A stretch of 40,698 nt of DNA from NCBI RefSeq assembly GCF_014836325.1, contig NZ_JACSQZ010000029.1:1-40698 (forward strand). Direction: 5' to 3'. Origin of the DNA: Clostridium gallinarum (GTDB lineage Bacteria > Bacillota > Clostridia > Clostridiales > Clostridiaceae). How positions within the stretch are numbered: position 1 is the stretch's first letter; each line of letters opens with the position of its first letter. This document shows, one piece after another, positions 8,855-18,347 of the stretch. Below the pieces are notes generated by a model. The model did no database searches. It had not been told where the DNA came from and worked only from the letters and a program-made list of their open reading frames with translations. The position numbers and the translations under genes are program-made.

Positions 8855-10492
8855 TTGAAAGATGTAGTATATGTAACTGGTCATAAAAATCCAGATTCAG
8901 ACTCAATATGTGCAGCATATGCATATGCTGAATTTAAAAATAAGACAGGCAATCTACCAGCTATTCCAGTTAGACTTGGAAATGTTAATAGAGAAACTCA
9001 ATATATTCTTGATTATTTTGGAGTTAATGCTCCTGAACTATTAAAAACAGTAAAATTAAAGGTGGAAGATTTAGATTTTGATAAAATCACACCAGTTTCT
9101 CCTGAAATATCATTAAAGATGGCATGGACAATAATGAGAAATAAAAATATTAAAACTCTTCCTGTTGCAGATGAAAATAATCATCTTTTAGGAGTTTTAG
9201 CTATTTCAAACTTAACATCTTGCTATATGGATATTTGGGATAGTAATATTTTAGCAAAAAGTAATACTACTTTTAGTAACATAGTAGATACTTTATCTGC
9301 AAAAGAAGTTTATACAAATCCTGAAACTAATCACTTCCCTGGTAAAATAGTTGTTAGTGCTATGAAACCAGAAAGCATGAAGGATCATATAGAAGCAGGT
9401 GATATAGTAATCGTTGGTGATAGAGAAGAAGTTCAAGATGCTTTATTAGACTTAAATATTTCACTTATGATTATAACTGGAGCTCATGTTCCAACAGCTG
9501 CTATACTTGAAAAAGCTAAGAAAGCTAATATAAGTGTAATTAGTACACCTCACGATTCATTTACAACTTCAAGACTTATACTTCAAAGTATACCTGTTGG
9601 ATATGTAATGATAAAAGATAAATTAGTTACTTTTTCAACTGAAGATTTAGTAGATGATGTTAAACCAGTAATGATTGAAACTAGATATAGAAGCTATCCA
9701 GTTATTGATGCAAATGGTAAAGTAGTTGGAGCTATGTCAAGATATCACTTAATATCAAACTATAGAAAGAAAATAATTCAAGTAGACCATAACGAAAGAG
9801 GACAATCAGTAGATGGATTAGAAGATGCTGATATCTTAGAAATAATCGATCACCACAGAGTTGCTGATATTCAAACAAATGGTCCACTATACTTTAGAAG
9901 TGAACCAATAGGAAGTACTTCTACTATAGTAGGAAAATGCTTCTTTGAAAATGGAATAAGACCTTCTAAACAAGCTGCTGGTCTTCTATGTGGAGCTATA
10001 ATTTCCGATACATTATTATTTAGAAGTCCAACTTGCACTCCTGTAGATAAGCAAATATGCCTACAACTTGCTGAAATTGCTGGAATAAATGTAGAAGAAT
10101 TTGCTAAGGAAATGTTTAAAGCAGGTACTTCACTTAAGGGAAAAACTGTTGAGGAAATCTTCAATCAAGACTTTAAACCATTTGCAATAGGCGATACTAA
10201 AGTAGGTATAGCACAAGTAAATACTATGGACATAGAAGGATTTATGCCATTAAAAGACGAAATGCTTGCTTACATGAATGCTAAAGCTAAACAAGATGGT
10301 TTAGATATGACTTTACTATTATTAACTGATATTCTTAATGAAGGATCTCAAATATTAGTAGCTGGAGACAAACCAGAAATAGCTGAAAAAGCATTTAAAG
10401 TAACTTTAACTGACAATACTGCATTCTTAGATGGTGTACTATCAAGAAAGAAACAAGTAGTTCCACCAATAACAGAAGCAATAAACTCATAA
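8855..10492 (+). CDS. ppaC: Manganese-dependent inorganic pyrophosphatase with CBS and DRTGG domains
   Basis: A family II (DHH) pyrophosphatase, 545 aa. The N-terminal metal motif is TGHKNPDSDS (H10, D14, D16) and the second is IIDHHRVAD near residue 330. Between the two halves of the catalytic DHH domain is an insert of about 250 residues: a first CBS motif (about 65-125), a DRTGG domain (GKIVVSAMKPES to AHVPT), and a second CBS motif. This is the nucleotide-regulated CBS-PPase type known from Clostridium perfringens, inhibited by AMP/ADP and activated by diadenosine polyphosphates in characterised members. The start is TTG with AAGGAGGG 7 bases upstream. It has its own promoter and terminator. 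Confidence 0.95.
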   Translation: MKDVVYVTGHKNPDSDSICAAYAYAEFKNKTGNLPAIPVRLGNVNRETQYILDYFGVNAPELLKTVKLKVEDLDFDKITPVSPEISLKMAWTIMRNKNIKTLPVADENNHLLGVLAISNLTSCYMDIWDSNILAKSNTTFSNIVDTLSAKEVYTNPETNHFPGKIVVSAMKPESMKDHIEAGDIVIVGDREEVQDALLDLNISLMIITGAHVPTAAILEKAKKANISVISTPHDSFTTSRLILQSIPVGYVMIKDKLVTFSTEDLVDDVKPVMIETRYRSYPVIDANGKVVGAMSRYHLISNYRKKIIQVDHNERGQSVDGLEDADILEIIDHHRVADIQTNGPLYFRSEPIGSTSTIVGKCFFENGIRPSKQAAGLLCGAIISDTLLFRSPTCTPVDKQICLQLAEIAGINVEEFAKEMFKAGTSLKGKTVEEIFNQDFKPFAIGDTKVGIAQVNTMDIEGFMPLKDEMLAYMNAKAKQDGLDMTLLLLTDILNEGSQILVAGDKPEIAEKAFKVTLTDNTAFLDGVLSRKKQVVPPITEAINS

Positions 10493-10519
10493 AAAAAGCT
10501 GTCTTAGGACAGCTTTTTT
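10492..10519 (+). terminator. Terminator of ppaC
   Basis: A 12-bp stem (AAAAAAGCTGTC with GACAGCTTTTTT, loop TTAG) starts at the ppaC stop codon, and the T run is part of the stem. Confidence 0.93.
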
Positions 10520-10654
10520 AATGTAAAATGAATAATGTAGAATGTAGAATTATTGATGTAATTTCTACGAAATTACTATAAATATACATTTTAAAAAACT
10601 CCCGCAGGAGTTTTTTCATTAATTTTACACTCTTAATTCTTCACTCTTAATTTC
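10520..10654. repeat. Degenerate short repeats flanking a terminator
   Basis: The spacer between the ppaC and flgG ends contains near-direct repeats (AATGTAGAATG-like on the left; CACTCTTAATT twice on the right). TGTAAAAT at 10522-10529 matches ATTTTACA at 10622-10629 as an inverted pair. Similar low-complexity spacers are common between clostridial genes. No gene is seen here. Confidence 0.4.
10593..10616 (-). terminator. Terminator at the end of the flagellar operon
   Basis: A perfect palindrome AAAAAACTCC-CGCA-GGAGTTTTTT works in both directions. It lies 38 bases after the flgG stop, the last gene of the minus-strand operon. Confidence 0.88.
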
Positions 10655-11428
10655 CTACCTGCTTCTCATATTGTTTATCATTCCCCACATTTCATCTGCT
10701 GTTGAAATCCCTCTTGAGCTTAATTGAAATGCTCTTTGAGTAATTATCATATCTGCAAATTCCGTAGCAATATCTACATTAGATCCTTCTAAAACTCCTT
10801 GATATAAATCAAAATCATTAGTTCTTTCCACTTGAACTCCTTCTGATGGAGTAAATAAATTATCTCCTATAGATACAAAAGCTCTATCTCCAACAGCATT
10901 GTATACAGGAATTTCTGCAACTTTAGTAAAGTTTCCTCCATCTTTAATATAAATATCACCTTTTTTATCAACTAAAAAGTTATTTTTATTAAATGTAACA
11001 TTATTTTCAGAATATCCATTTAAATAGTCTAATTCTAGTTTATTCCCTCTACTATCTACAAGTGTTCCCATTGAATCTATATTAAAGGATCCATCTCTTG
11101 TATATAATTCACTTCCATCTGATGAAATTACTTTAAAGTATCCATTTCCATCAATTGAAAAATCTGTACTTAACAATGTTTCTTGTAGGTTTCCTTGTGA
11201 GTTATCTCTATACCATTCTGATGTTTTAGTTCCTGTTCCTATAATAGAATCTTTATTATTTATAGGATTTCCAAGTCTATCTAATGATTCAGATAAAAGA
11301 TCTTTAAATCCAACTTCTATTTTCTTATACCCCATAGTATTAGCATTAGAAATATTATTAGATATTGCATCTAATTTATCTTGATTTGCATTCATTCCAC
11401 TCTTAGCAGTCCATAAAGTTCTTAACAT
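10655..11428 (-). CDS. flgG: Flagellar distal rod protein FlgG
   Basis: Structural subunit of the distal rod. The 257-aa protein has the N-terminal rod/hook signature LDAISNNISNANTMGYKK, a central D1 region with YTRDGSFNIDSMGTLVDSRGN, and the C-terminal heptad region (GVLEGSNVDIATEFADMIITQRAFQ) of the FlgEFG family. It starts with ATG after GGAGGAG. It is the last gene of the operon, 14 bases after flgF, and is followed by a terminator. The split between FlgF and FlgG of the two adjacent paralogs rests on position and overall similarity; the B. subtilis equivalents are FlhO/FlhP. Confidence 0.88.
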   Translation of the reverse strand: MLRTLWTAKSGMNANQDKLDAISNNISNANTMGYKKIEVGFKDLLSESLDRLGNPINNKDSIIGTGTKTSEWYRDNSQGNLQETLLSTDFSIDGNGYFKVISSDGSELYTRDGSFNIDSMGTLVDSRGNKLELDYLNGYSENNVTFNKNNFLVDKKGDIYIKDGGNFTKVAEIPVYNAVGDRAFVSIGDNLFTPSEGVQVERTNDFDLYQGVLEGSNVDIATEFADMIITQRAFQLSSRGISTADEMWGMINNMRSR

Positions 11429-11442
11429 AAATTCTCCTCCTA

Positions 11443-12225
11443 CTATTTAACTGATCCAATTTCATTAGCAGCTTTTCCTAAAGTTTCATCAAGAGTTTGA
11501 ATTATTTTTTGATTAGTTTCAAAGCTTCTCATAGTTGTAATCATATTAACCATTTCATTAGTTATATTCACATTTGAACTTTCTAAAGCACCTTGAGTAA
11601 CAGAAACTTCTGCATTAAAAATAGGACTCTCTCCTTTATAATAATTATCTCCCATTTTTTCTAATGAATTATAATCTACAAAATCTGCAGTTGCTAAAGT
11701 ATGTGTAGCTCTATTTCCAATAAATATATTATTATTTGTATCTAAAACAATTCCATCTCCACCAACAAATATTGATTCTAATGTTCCTGTATTTTTATTA
11801 ATTCCAAGTACTCTATCGCCACTACTAGTCATAAGATATCCATCATTTCCAATTTTAAAACTTCCATCTCTAGTATAAACTACTTCACTTCCATTATTAG
11901 TTTGTTTTTCAATAGCAAAAAAACCTCTTCCTTGAATTGCAAAGTCAGTACTTTTTTCTGTATTTTTTAATACACCTTGAGTAAATGCTGTATCTACAGT
12001 ATCTATTTTAGCTCCTAAACTTAAACTACCTAACTTTTGTGTTACATTTTTACCATTCATAACTTTATCTTTATTTTGAAGAATAACTTCATCAAAACTT
12101 TTTATAGATAAATTATCACTTTTAAAACCTGTAGTATTAGCATTAGACATATTATTAGTTATGGTAGCTTGTCTATTTTCTAAAGTTATTAGTCCTGATA
12201 CAGCTGTATATAAACTTCTAATCAC
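11443..12225 (-). CDS. flgF: Flagellar basal-body rod protein (FlgF/FlhO type)
   Basis: Proximal rod paralog of FlgG, 260 aa. It starts MIRSLYTAVSGL with the rod signature ATITNNMSNANTTGFKSD, has the central YTRDGSFKIGNDGYL strand and the C-terminal helix GALESSNVNITNEMVNMITTMRSFE. The start is GTG (12223-12225), with GGGGATGAG about 5 bases upstream. It overlaps the end of the preceding small gene by 8 bases. Confidence 0.85.
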   Translation of the reverse strand: MIRSLYTAVSGLITLENRQATITNNMSNANTTGFKSDNLSIKSFDEVILQNKDKVMNGKNVTQKLGSLSLGAKIDTVDTAFTQGVLKNTEKSTDFAIQGRGFFAIEKQTNNGSEVVYTRDGSFKIGNDGYLMTSSGDRVLGINKNTGTLESIFVGGDGIVLDTNNNIFIGNRATHTLATADFVDYNSLEKMGDNYYKGESPIFNAEVSVTQGALESSNVNITNEMVNMITTMRSFETNQKIIQTLDETLGKAANEIGSVK

Positions 12226-12448
12226 TTATCTCATCCCCTTTAAACAATACTTTGCATTCATCATCATAATGCATTCCTAAGCCTCTTGCTTTTTCTTCTA
12301 TTTTATCATTAGATATTTCCTTATTATAACTATATCCAAACATAAATATGGAAGTTAAGACCATTCCTATACCTATTCCCATAAGTATTTTTCTATCAGT
12401 GAAGAAATTTAATAAATCTATTATCTTTTTAATAAACTTTTTATTAAT
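12218..12448 (-). CDS. Small membrane protein of the flagellar operon, probable ATT start
   Basis: A 76-aa frame between the HTH-tailed gene and flgF. It has a basic N-terminus (NKKFIKKIIDLLNFF), one membrane segment (LMGIGIGMVLTSIFMFGYSY) and a C-terminal motif ARGLGMHYDDECKVLF. No ATG, GTG or TTG opens the full frame. An ATT at 12446-12448 sits 6 bases after the GGGGGA ribosome site. The first ATG (12382) would give 54 aa without a ribosome site. Small proteins with a similar membrane-plus-ECKV layout occur beside clostridial flagellar genes as I recall, but I know no function. The stop lies inside flgF, indicating coupling. Confidence 0.6.
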   Translation of the reverse strand: MNKKFIKKIIDLLNFFTDRKILMGIGIGMVLTSIFMFGYSYNKEISNDKIEEKARGLGMHYDDECKVLFKGDEISD

Positions 12449-12891
12449 AATACTTCCCCCTTACCTATATTTAGTTTTTCGCATATTTCATTATCAGTTA
12501 ATCCTTTATCTAAAAGAAGCTTAACTTTTTTTTGCTTTTCACTTTGAAAATTTTCTTTTTTATTACTTTCAATTTTATTTGAAAAATCTATTTCTGATAT
12601 AATATCTTTATCTAAATTACTCTCATTCTTATCATTTTTATTGTAGTTTTTTATTTCTAATTTATTAGAACTATTTATAGATAGTTTTAATTCTTCTATT
12701 TCTCTTTGTAACTCTAACACTGTTTCAGCAATATCTTTTCTTATTTTTAAAATTTCAATATCATAATCTTTATTATTATTTTCTTCTTCTCTAGCTAATA
12801 TTTTTTCAAAAGATTTATCCTCTTTTTTTATAGCCTTTAAATTTAAAAATATCAAAATAATTCCTATAACAATTATTAATAAAGGAAGCAT
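12421..12891 (-). CDS. Membrane-anchored coiled-coil protein with C-terminal HTH-like segment (DUF6115-like)
   Basis: 156 aa. Residues 1-20 (MLPLLIIVIGIILIFLNL) form a signal-anchor. Residues about 25-115 are charged and coiled-coil-like. The tail (VKLLLDKGLTDNEICEKLNIGKGEVLLIKSLLKR) reads as a small helix-turn-helix. The layout matches uncharacterised proteins found beside fliA in clostridial flagellar operons; the DUF number is from memory. The membrane anchor argues against ordinary transcription factor action. The gene starts 15 bases after fliA. Confidence 0.75.
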   Translation of the reverse strand: MLPLLIIVIGIILIFLNLKAIKKEDKSFEKILAREEENNNKDYDIEILKIRKDIAETVLELQREIEELKLSINSSNKLEIKNYNKNDKNESNLDKDIISEIDFSNKIESNKKENFQSEKQKKVKLLLDKGLTDNEICEKLNIGKGEVLLIKSLLKR

Positions 12892-12906
12892 AAAAATCCC
12901 TCTTTT

Positions 12907-13632
12907 TTATATATATTTAATTTTTTGCATCATAGCTCTTAAATTTCTAATTGCTCTACTATGAAGCTGACAAACTCTCGACTCTGATACTTCTAAAACT
13001 TGTCCAATTTCTTTCAATGTTAATCTTTCATAATAGTAAAGCTTTAATATTAATTTATCTTTTTCTTTAAGCATATCTATAGCTTTTGATAAAATTTCAA
13101 GTTTTTCTTTATCTTCTAATGAAGATTCTGGAGATATAGATTCCCTATCTTCTAAAGTTTCCATTATTGTTATATCATCATCATCAGAATAAACTACAGA
13201 TTCTAAAGATATCATAGACATATAATTAATACTATTTTCAATTTTTGAAACCTCTTCTTCTGAAATATTTAAATCTATTGCAATTTCCTTCAATGAAGGT
13301 TCTCTCATTAGCTTATTTTGTAATTTCTCTACAGATTCATTGTATTTTGCTAGCTTATCCATTGCACCTTTAGATATTGGTCTATTTTTTCTTATTTCAT
13401 CTATCATAGAACCCTTTATTCTTAGGGTTGCATAAGAAGAAAACTTCATTCCCTTACTAGAGTCATATCTATTTATTGCATCTAAAAGTCCAACAATCCC
13501 ATAACCTACCAAATCTTCATATTCAATATACTTCATTTTTCCTATCATTATTCTAGAGGCTAAGTATTTAACTAATGGTATATATTTTTCTACTAATTTC
13601 TCTTTATGAATCATAGGACTTTTATGTTCCAT
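12907..13632 (-). CDS. fliA: Flagellar sigma factor FliA/SigD (sigma-28)
   Basis: Directs RNA polymerase to late flagellar and chemotaxis promoters. The 241-aa protein has region 2 (EYEDLVGYGIVGLLDAINRYD, then FSSYATLRIKGSMIDEIRK), region 3 (about 85-150) and a region 4 HTH (ERLTLKEIGQVLEVSESRVCQLHSRAIRNLR). Length is typical for sigma-28. It lies inside the early operon, so its level should follow operon transcription. Two sigma-28-like promoters lie upstream of the flagellin genes in this window. No anti-sigma flgM is seen here. Confidence 0.95.
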   Translation of the reverse strand: MEHKSPMIHKEKLVEKYIPLVKYLASRIMIGKMKYIEYEDLVGYGIVGLLDAINRYDSSKGMKFSSYATLRIKGSMIDEIRKNRPISKGAMDKLAKYNESVEKLQNKLMREPSLKEIAIDLNISEEEVSKIENSINYMSMISLESVVYSDDDDITIMETLEDRESISPESSLEDKEKLEILSKAIDMLKEKDKLILKLYYYERLTLKEIGQVLEVSESRVCQLHSRAIRNLRAMMQKIKYI

Positions 13633-13647
13633 ACTTAAAAACCTCCC

Positions 13648-14280
13648 TTAAACAAGTTCTCTTTGCTTACGCATAATTTTAAAAACTGTCCTTATTATTT
13701 TTTCTCTAGTAGAATTATTAATATCCACAAATGTAATTCCACATATAAATCTTTTATCTTCAGTTTTTTCTACTCTTATTATTTTCCCTTTTATAACTAT
13801 CTTTTCATCTTCATACTTTAAATTTGCAATAATAAATTCATCTTTTTCTAATTTTTCTTTAGTTTTAACCTTCATTCCACCACCACTCAAATCTAAAAGT
13901 AGTGCATTCTCATACTCTTCTTCTCTTTTAATTTCTTTTTTAAAATCACTTTCTTTTATATAATTAATAATTTGAATTAAACTTACTCTAACATAATCTC
14001 TTCTTTGAACTTTTTTAATATCATACGGCTTTGTAAGTTTGTAAAAAGGTATACCTTTTTCAGTATATCTATCTATCACTTTAGTTTTATAATTAAAAAC
14101 ATTTCCTTTTTCATCATAAAATATTTGCTCAATTTCTATATCCTTATTTAAAGTTAAGTAAATTCCATCTCTTACAGGAATACTTATTAAAATTTCCATA
14201 TTATCAATATCTTGAATAGTTGCCTTATATATATTTTCCTCCCACAAAACATCTATCTTAGAATTTATCGTCAATTCCAT
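13648..14280 (-). CDS. PilZ-domain c-di-GMP receptor (YcgR/YpfA type)
   Basis: A predicted flagellar brake, 210 aa. It has an N-terminal YcgR-like beta domain (about 1-88) and a C-terminal PilZ domain. The c-di-GMP ligands are visible: R94 and R98 of QRRDYVR (RxxxR) and D130, S132, G135 of DLSGGG (DxSxxG). Homologs slow or stop the motor by contacting MotA or FliG when c-di-GMP is high. Its place between flhG and fliA links it to motility. Binding residues are all present, so it should be functional. Confidence 0.9.
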   Translation of the reverse strand: MELTINSKIDVLWEENIYKATIQDIDNMEILISIPVRDGIYLTLNKDIEIEQIFYDEKGNVFNYKTKVIDRYTEKGIPFYKLTKPYDIKKVQRRDYVRVSLIQIINYIKESDFKKEIKREEEYENALLLDLSGGGMKVKTKEKLEKDEFIIANLKYEDEKIVIKGKIIRVEKTEDKRFICGITFVDINNSTREKIIRTVFKIMRKQRELV

Positions 14281-14294
14281 AATTGCTCTCCCCT

Positions 14295-15158
14295 TTATGA
14301 AAAAATACTAAATAATTTCTTAAATAATCCTTCTGCTCCACCCCCTAGCTTTTCTCTTTTACTATCTATTAAACTTTTAGTTATATCTTCTATGCATTTA
14401 GAAGCATCACATTTAGGATATCCTATAATAAATGGTAGTTGATTTCTAACGGACATAACTAACTTTCTATCCTCATATACCTGTCCTAAAAAAATTACAT
14501 CTAAAGATAAAAATTTATTAACTGCACTTTTAAATTTAAGAAAAGTTTTTTCACCTTCATTTTTATCTAATGCTTTATTTACTATAATATTTGCTTTATT
14601 CTTTATTTTGAAATGATTTACTGCCTTTAATAGGCTATATCCATCAGTTAAAGATGTTGGTTCTGGCGTAGTTATTAGTATTACCTCATCAGAACATGCA
14701 ATAAAAGCTAACACACTTCTACTTATTCCCGCTCCTGTATCAATAAATATATAATCAAAACCTTCTAGCATTTCAATTTTTCGTAGGAATAAATCTCTTT
14801 GATTTTGTTGTAAATCTTCTATATTATTAAGACCGCTTCCACCAGGTAATAACTTAACCCCTTCAGGTCCCTCAACTATTACGTCTTCTATTAGCAATCT
14901 ACCATTAACTAAATCTAATACATTGTGCTTTGGATAAATTCCCATTAAAACATCATCATTTCCCATGCCAATATCTGCATCAAAAATTAAAACTTTCTTT
15001 CCCTTTTTAACTAAATTAATAGCTAAATTAACTACTATATTACTTTTCCCTACTCCACCTTTTCCTGAGGTAATTGTTATTATTCTTGCTTTATTATGAT
15101 TTTCAAAAAGCATTTCTCCATTTGCTAATTTTCTTAAACTCTCAGCTTGATCTAACAT
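14295..15158 (-). CDS. flhG: Flagellar number regulator FlhG (MinD-like ATPase)
   Basis: A ParA/MinD-type ATPase that works with FlhF to set flagellar number and place. The 287-aa protein has the deviant Walker A TSGKGGVGKS (about 30-39), VLIFDADIGMGNDD as the Walker A-prime Asp, and FIDTGAGISRSVL as Walker B. A short N-terminal segment (LDQAESLRKL) contains the conserved motif that stimulates FlhF GTPase in characterised pairs. It overlaps flhF by 7 bases. Confidence 0.93.
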   Translation of the reverse strand: MLDQAESLRKLANGEMLFENHNKARIITITSGKGGVGKSNIVVNLAINLVKKGKKVLIFDADIGMGNDDVLMGIYPKHNVLDLVNGRLLIEDVIVEGPEGVKLLPGGSGLNNIEDLQQNQRDLFLRKIEMLEGFDYIFIDTGAGISRSVLAFIACSDEVILITTPEPTSLTDGYSLLKAVNHFKIKNKANIIVNKALDKNEGEKTFLKFKSAVNKFLSLDVIFLGQVYEDRKLVMSVRNQLPFIIGYPKCDASKCIEDITKSLIDSKREKLGGGAEGLFKKLFSIFS

Positions 15159-16273
15159 ATTGTATCCTCCCCAAGAATTAATTTACAAACTTCATTTACT
15201 GAAGGTGTCCTTATATCTTCTGGAACATTTTGCCCTGTAGTTATATAAGCTATTTCTTTATTAGACTTTTTAATAATATTATAGATACATCCATAGGAAG
15301 TTGTTTCATCTAATTTAGTTATTATTATATTTTCATAGTTAACTTCACTATATCCTCTTAAAATTGTTTCTATATCCCTATTTTTAGTTGTTCCACTTAT
15401 AACTAAAGAAATATTATCTGCATTTATCTTTTTAATAAATGCTCTAAGCTCAGATATTTGCATTGTATTTTTACTACTTCTCCCTGTTGTATCTATTAAT
15501 ACAACATCGCAATCTTCAAGTTCTTTTATAGCTTCTTCCATTTCTTTTAATGTAATTACTACTTTAAATGGAATATTCATAATTTCTGCATAGGTTTTTA
15601 ATTGCTCTACAGCTCCAATCCTATAAGTATCTATAGTTATAAGTCCAACCTTCTTCTTTTCAATTAAAGCAAGTCTTCCTGCTAGCTTTGCAATTGTAGT
15701 AGTTTTACCTACTCCAGTTGGCCCTATTAGTGCAATTTTTCCCCTTAAATCCTGACTTGAAACCTTAATATCTTTTACTAGTAATTTCCTAAAACTCTCC
15801 TTGAATTTATCTATATTATCATAATCCTCTAAATCTAACTCTTCTATTACAGATTCCTCTATATCAATTTCATTTAAATAATCTTTTATTAAATTATCTT
15901 CTTTTTCTTTATTTGTATTTTGTATCACCTTATTTAATAATTGCTTTATTTCTTTAACTTCTTCCTTTAATTTATCTTCTTCTTTATCTATCTTATTTTC
16001 ATCTTTAGTAATAATTTTGTTTATATTGTTTAATGATTCCTTAAAACTATCAATATTTTCCTCTTTTTCATAATTAATAGTCTTATTTTTTCTATCTAAT
16101 TTATTATTTTCTAATGCTGCTGTAACTTCCATTAATTTAGGTTTAAAATACCCTTTTACACCCGCTTCTCTTATTTTTCTTTGGCTTATTATAATAGCAT
16201 CTTTACCTAATTCATATCTTATTCTTGTTAAAGCCTCATTCATATTTTTAACTATGTATTTTTTAATAACCAT
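15152..16273 (-). CDS. flhF: Flagellar SRP-type GTPase FlhF
   Basis: An SRP54/FtsY-like GTPase that marks the site of flagellar assembly. The 373-aa protein has an N-terminal basic B domain (about 1-65), a charged low-complexity linker (about 65-125), and an NG domain with LIGPTGVGKTTTIAKLAGRL (P-loop), TIDTYRIGAVEQLKTYAE (G2), VLIDTTGRSS (G3) and ITKLDET (G4). It overlaps flhA by a base and flhG by 7. Confidence 0.94.
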   Translation of the reverse strand: MVIKKYIVKNMNEALTRIRYELGKDAIIISQRKIREAGVKGYFKPKLMEVTAALENNKLDRKNKTINYEKEENIDSFKESLNNINKIITKDENKIDKEEDKLKEEVKEIKQLLNKVIQNTNKEKEDNLIKDYLNEIDIEESVIEELDLEDYDNIDKFKESFRKLLVKDIKVSSQDLRGKIALIGPTGVGKTTTIAKLAGRLALIEKKKVGLITIDTYRIGAVEQLKTYAEIMNIPFKVVITLKEMEEAIKELEDCDVVLIDTTGRSSKNTMQISELRAFIKKINADNISLVISGTTKNRDIETILRGYSEVNYENIIITKLDETTSYGCIYNIIKKSNKEIAYITTGQNVPEDIRTPSVNEVCKLILGEDTIC

Positions 16274-18333
16274 TATAGTGATACAACTCCTTCTGTCCTT
16301 ATTTCCACATCATTAGGAATTTCATTTAAAGATATAATCATAATATGTGGAAAGACCATTTCTATTAGCTTTCTAAATACTGGTCTAATATTTGGAGATA
16401 CTAATATAACTGGTTGATTATTATAAAAATAAACTCTATCTATAGTATCTCTTATACAATTAAATATCTTAGTAGTTGTATCTGGATCAACTGCTGGGAA
16501 TGAGCCTTGAATAGATTTTTGTGTATTTGCTGCAATTATTTCTTCTATTTGAGGTGATAATGTTACAACCGTAATACTTCTATCTTCATTTATTATTTGA
16601 TTGCATATTGTTCTTGCTAATGAAAATCTAACATATTCTGTTAAAAGTTCTAAATCCTTAGTTAATCTAGAATTATCAGCTAAAGATTCCATTATAGTAA
16701 CCATATCTTTTATTGGAACCTTTTCCTTTAAAAGATTCTGTAATACCTTTTGTAGTTCTCCTATAGTCATAAGATCTGGTATTAACTCTTCAACTACTGC
16801 ACTATACTTTTCTTTAGTATTTTCAACTATCATCTTAACTTCTTGTCTACCAAGTAATTCATACGAATGAGATTTTATAGCTTCCGTTAAATGTGTAACC
16901 ATAACAGTTGTTGGATCAACTACTGTTAATCCTTTTATTTCAGCTTCTTCTCTTTGATCCTTATTAATCCATACAGCTGGTAATTTAAATGTAGGCTCTA
17001 TGGTTCTAATACCTGCTATTTGAGAATTATCTCCTGTTGGATCCATACAAAGTAGCATATTTGCCATAAGCTCTGCTGAAGCTATTACTGTCCCTCTAAT
17101 CTTTATTACATACTCATTTGTTTTTAATTGTAAATTATCTCTTATCCTAATAGGCTGAACAACTATCCCCATTTCAATAGCACATTGTCTTCTTACTGAT
17201 GCTATTCTTTGTAGTAAATCTCCACCTGTAGATTCATCTGCTAAAGGAATAAGACCATAACCTATTTCTACTTCCATTGGTTCTACAGAAATTAAATTCA
17301 TTACATTTTCTGGCTCTTTTCTTTCTGACTCAGTATACTCTTCTTCAACTCTTGCAATTTCTTCTTCTTGACTTTTTTGTTCTTCCTTAATTAGCATATA
17401 AGTAGAAACGGATCCTGTTACTGCTGCTAATAAGAATGGAAACATTGGCATACTTGGAATTAAAGCTAAAAAAAACATAACTGCTGAAACTATTCCAAGA
17501 GCAACTGGAAATGCTGTAAGTTGCTTACTAAAGGTTGTACCAAAATTATCTCTGCTTCCAGATCTTGTTACCAATATACCTGATGCTGTTGATATTAATA
17601 AAGCTGGAATTTGGCTAACTAGTCCATCACCTATTGTAAGCTTAGTATAAGTTGCACCTGCCTGTAAAAAATCCATGCCTCCCATTACACCAATAATAAT
17701 ACCTGCAATTATATTTATAATTGTAATTATTATGCCTGCTATAGCATCACCTTTAACGAATTTAGATGCACCATCCATAGATCCATAAAAGTCTGCTTCA
17801 GCTTGTAAATCTTCTCTTCTTTTCCTTGCTGTCATTTCATCTATAATACCTGCATTTAAATCAGCATCTATACTCATTTGTTTTCCTGGCATAGCATCTA
17901 AAGTAAATCTTGCTGAAACTTCTGATACTCTACCTGCACCATTAGTAATAACTACAAATTGAATTATTATAATTATTAAAAATATTATTATACCAACTAC
18001 ATAATTTCCACCTATAACAAACTCACCAAAGGCTTCAATTATTTTTCCTGCACTTCCTTCACTTAATATAAGTCTTGTTGATGAAATATTAAGTCCTAAT
18101 CTAAGTAATGTAGTTACAAGTAATAATGTTGGGAAAACTGATAATTGTAAAACATTAGTTGTAAACATTGTAATCATTATAATTACAGCTGACAATGTAA
18201 TATTAAAAGCTAATAAAATATCTAAAACAGTTGCTGGAAGAGGTATTATTATCATAAGAACTATCCCTAATACCCCAAAGGCCACCAATATATCTGTATT
18301 ATTTTTTAAATTAAATTTATTATTTTCAAGCAA
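16273..18333 (-). CDS. flhA: Flagellar export gate protein FlhA
   Basis: A core subunit of the type III export gate and ring. The 686-aa protein has about eight N-terminal membrane segments (20-315), and the conserved cytoplasmic loop AMPGKQMSIDADLNAGIIDEMTARKRR, then a soluble C-terminal domain (about 345-686) that docks chaperone-substrate complexes such as FliT-FliD. The start is TTG (18331-18333) preceded by AAGGATGGGA. It comes 14 bases after fliR-flhB. Confidence 0.96.
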   Translation of the reverse strand: MLENNKFNLKNNTDILVAFGVLGIVLMIIIPLPATVLDILLAFNITLSAVIIMITMFTTNVLQLSVFPTLLLVTTLLRLGLNISSTRLILSEGSAGKIIEAFGEFVIGGNYVVGIIIFLIIIIIQFVVITNGAGRVSEVSARFTLDAMPGKQMSIDADLNAGIIDEMTARKRREDLQAEADFYGSMDGASKFVKGDAIAGIIITIINIIAGIIIGVMGGMDFLQAGATYTKLTIGDGLVSQIPALLISTASGILVTRSGSRDNFGTTFSKQLTAFPVALGIVSAVMFFLALIPSMPMFPFLLAAVTGSVSTYMLIKEEQKSQEEEIARVEEEYTESERKEPENVMNLISVEPMEVEIGYGLIPLADESTGGDLLQRIASVRRQCAIEMGIVVQPIRIRDNLQLKTNEYVIKIRGTVIASAELMANMLLCMDPTGDNSQIAGIRTIEPTFKLPAVWINKDQREEAEIKGLTVVDPTTVMVTHLTEAIKSHSYELLGRQEVKMIVENTKEKYSAVVEELIPDLMTIGELQKVLQNLLKEKVPIKDMVTIMESLADNSRLTKDLELLTEYVRFSLARTICNQIINEDRSITVVTLSPQIEEIIAANTQKSIQGSFPAVDPDTTTKIFNCIRDTIDRVYFYNNQPVILVSPNIRPVFRKLIEMVFPHIMIISLNEIPNDVEIRTEGVVSL

Positions 18334-18347
18334 CCTTATCCCATCCT

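Noticed and set aside
10520..10654. MITE or insertion sequence between ppaC and flgG
   Set aside because: The inverted match is only 8 bases and no target-site duplication is visible; ordinary degenerate spacer repeats around a terminator fit better.
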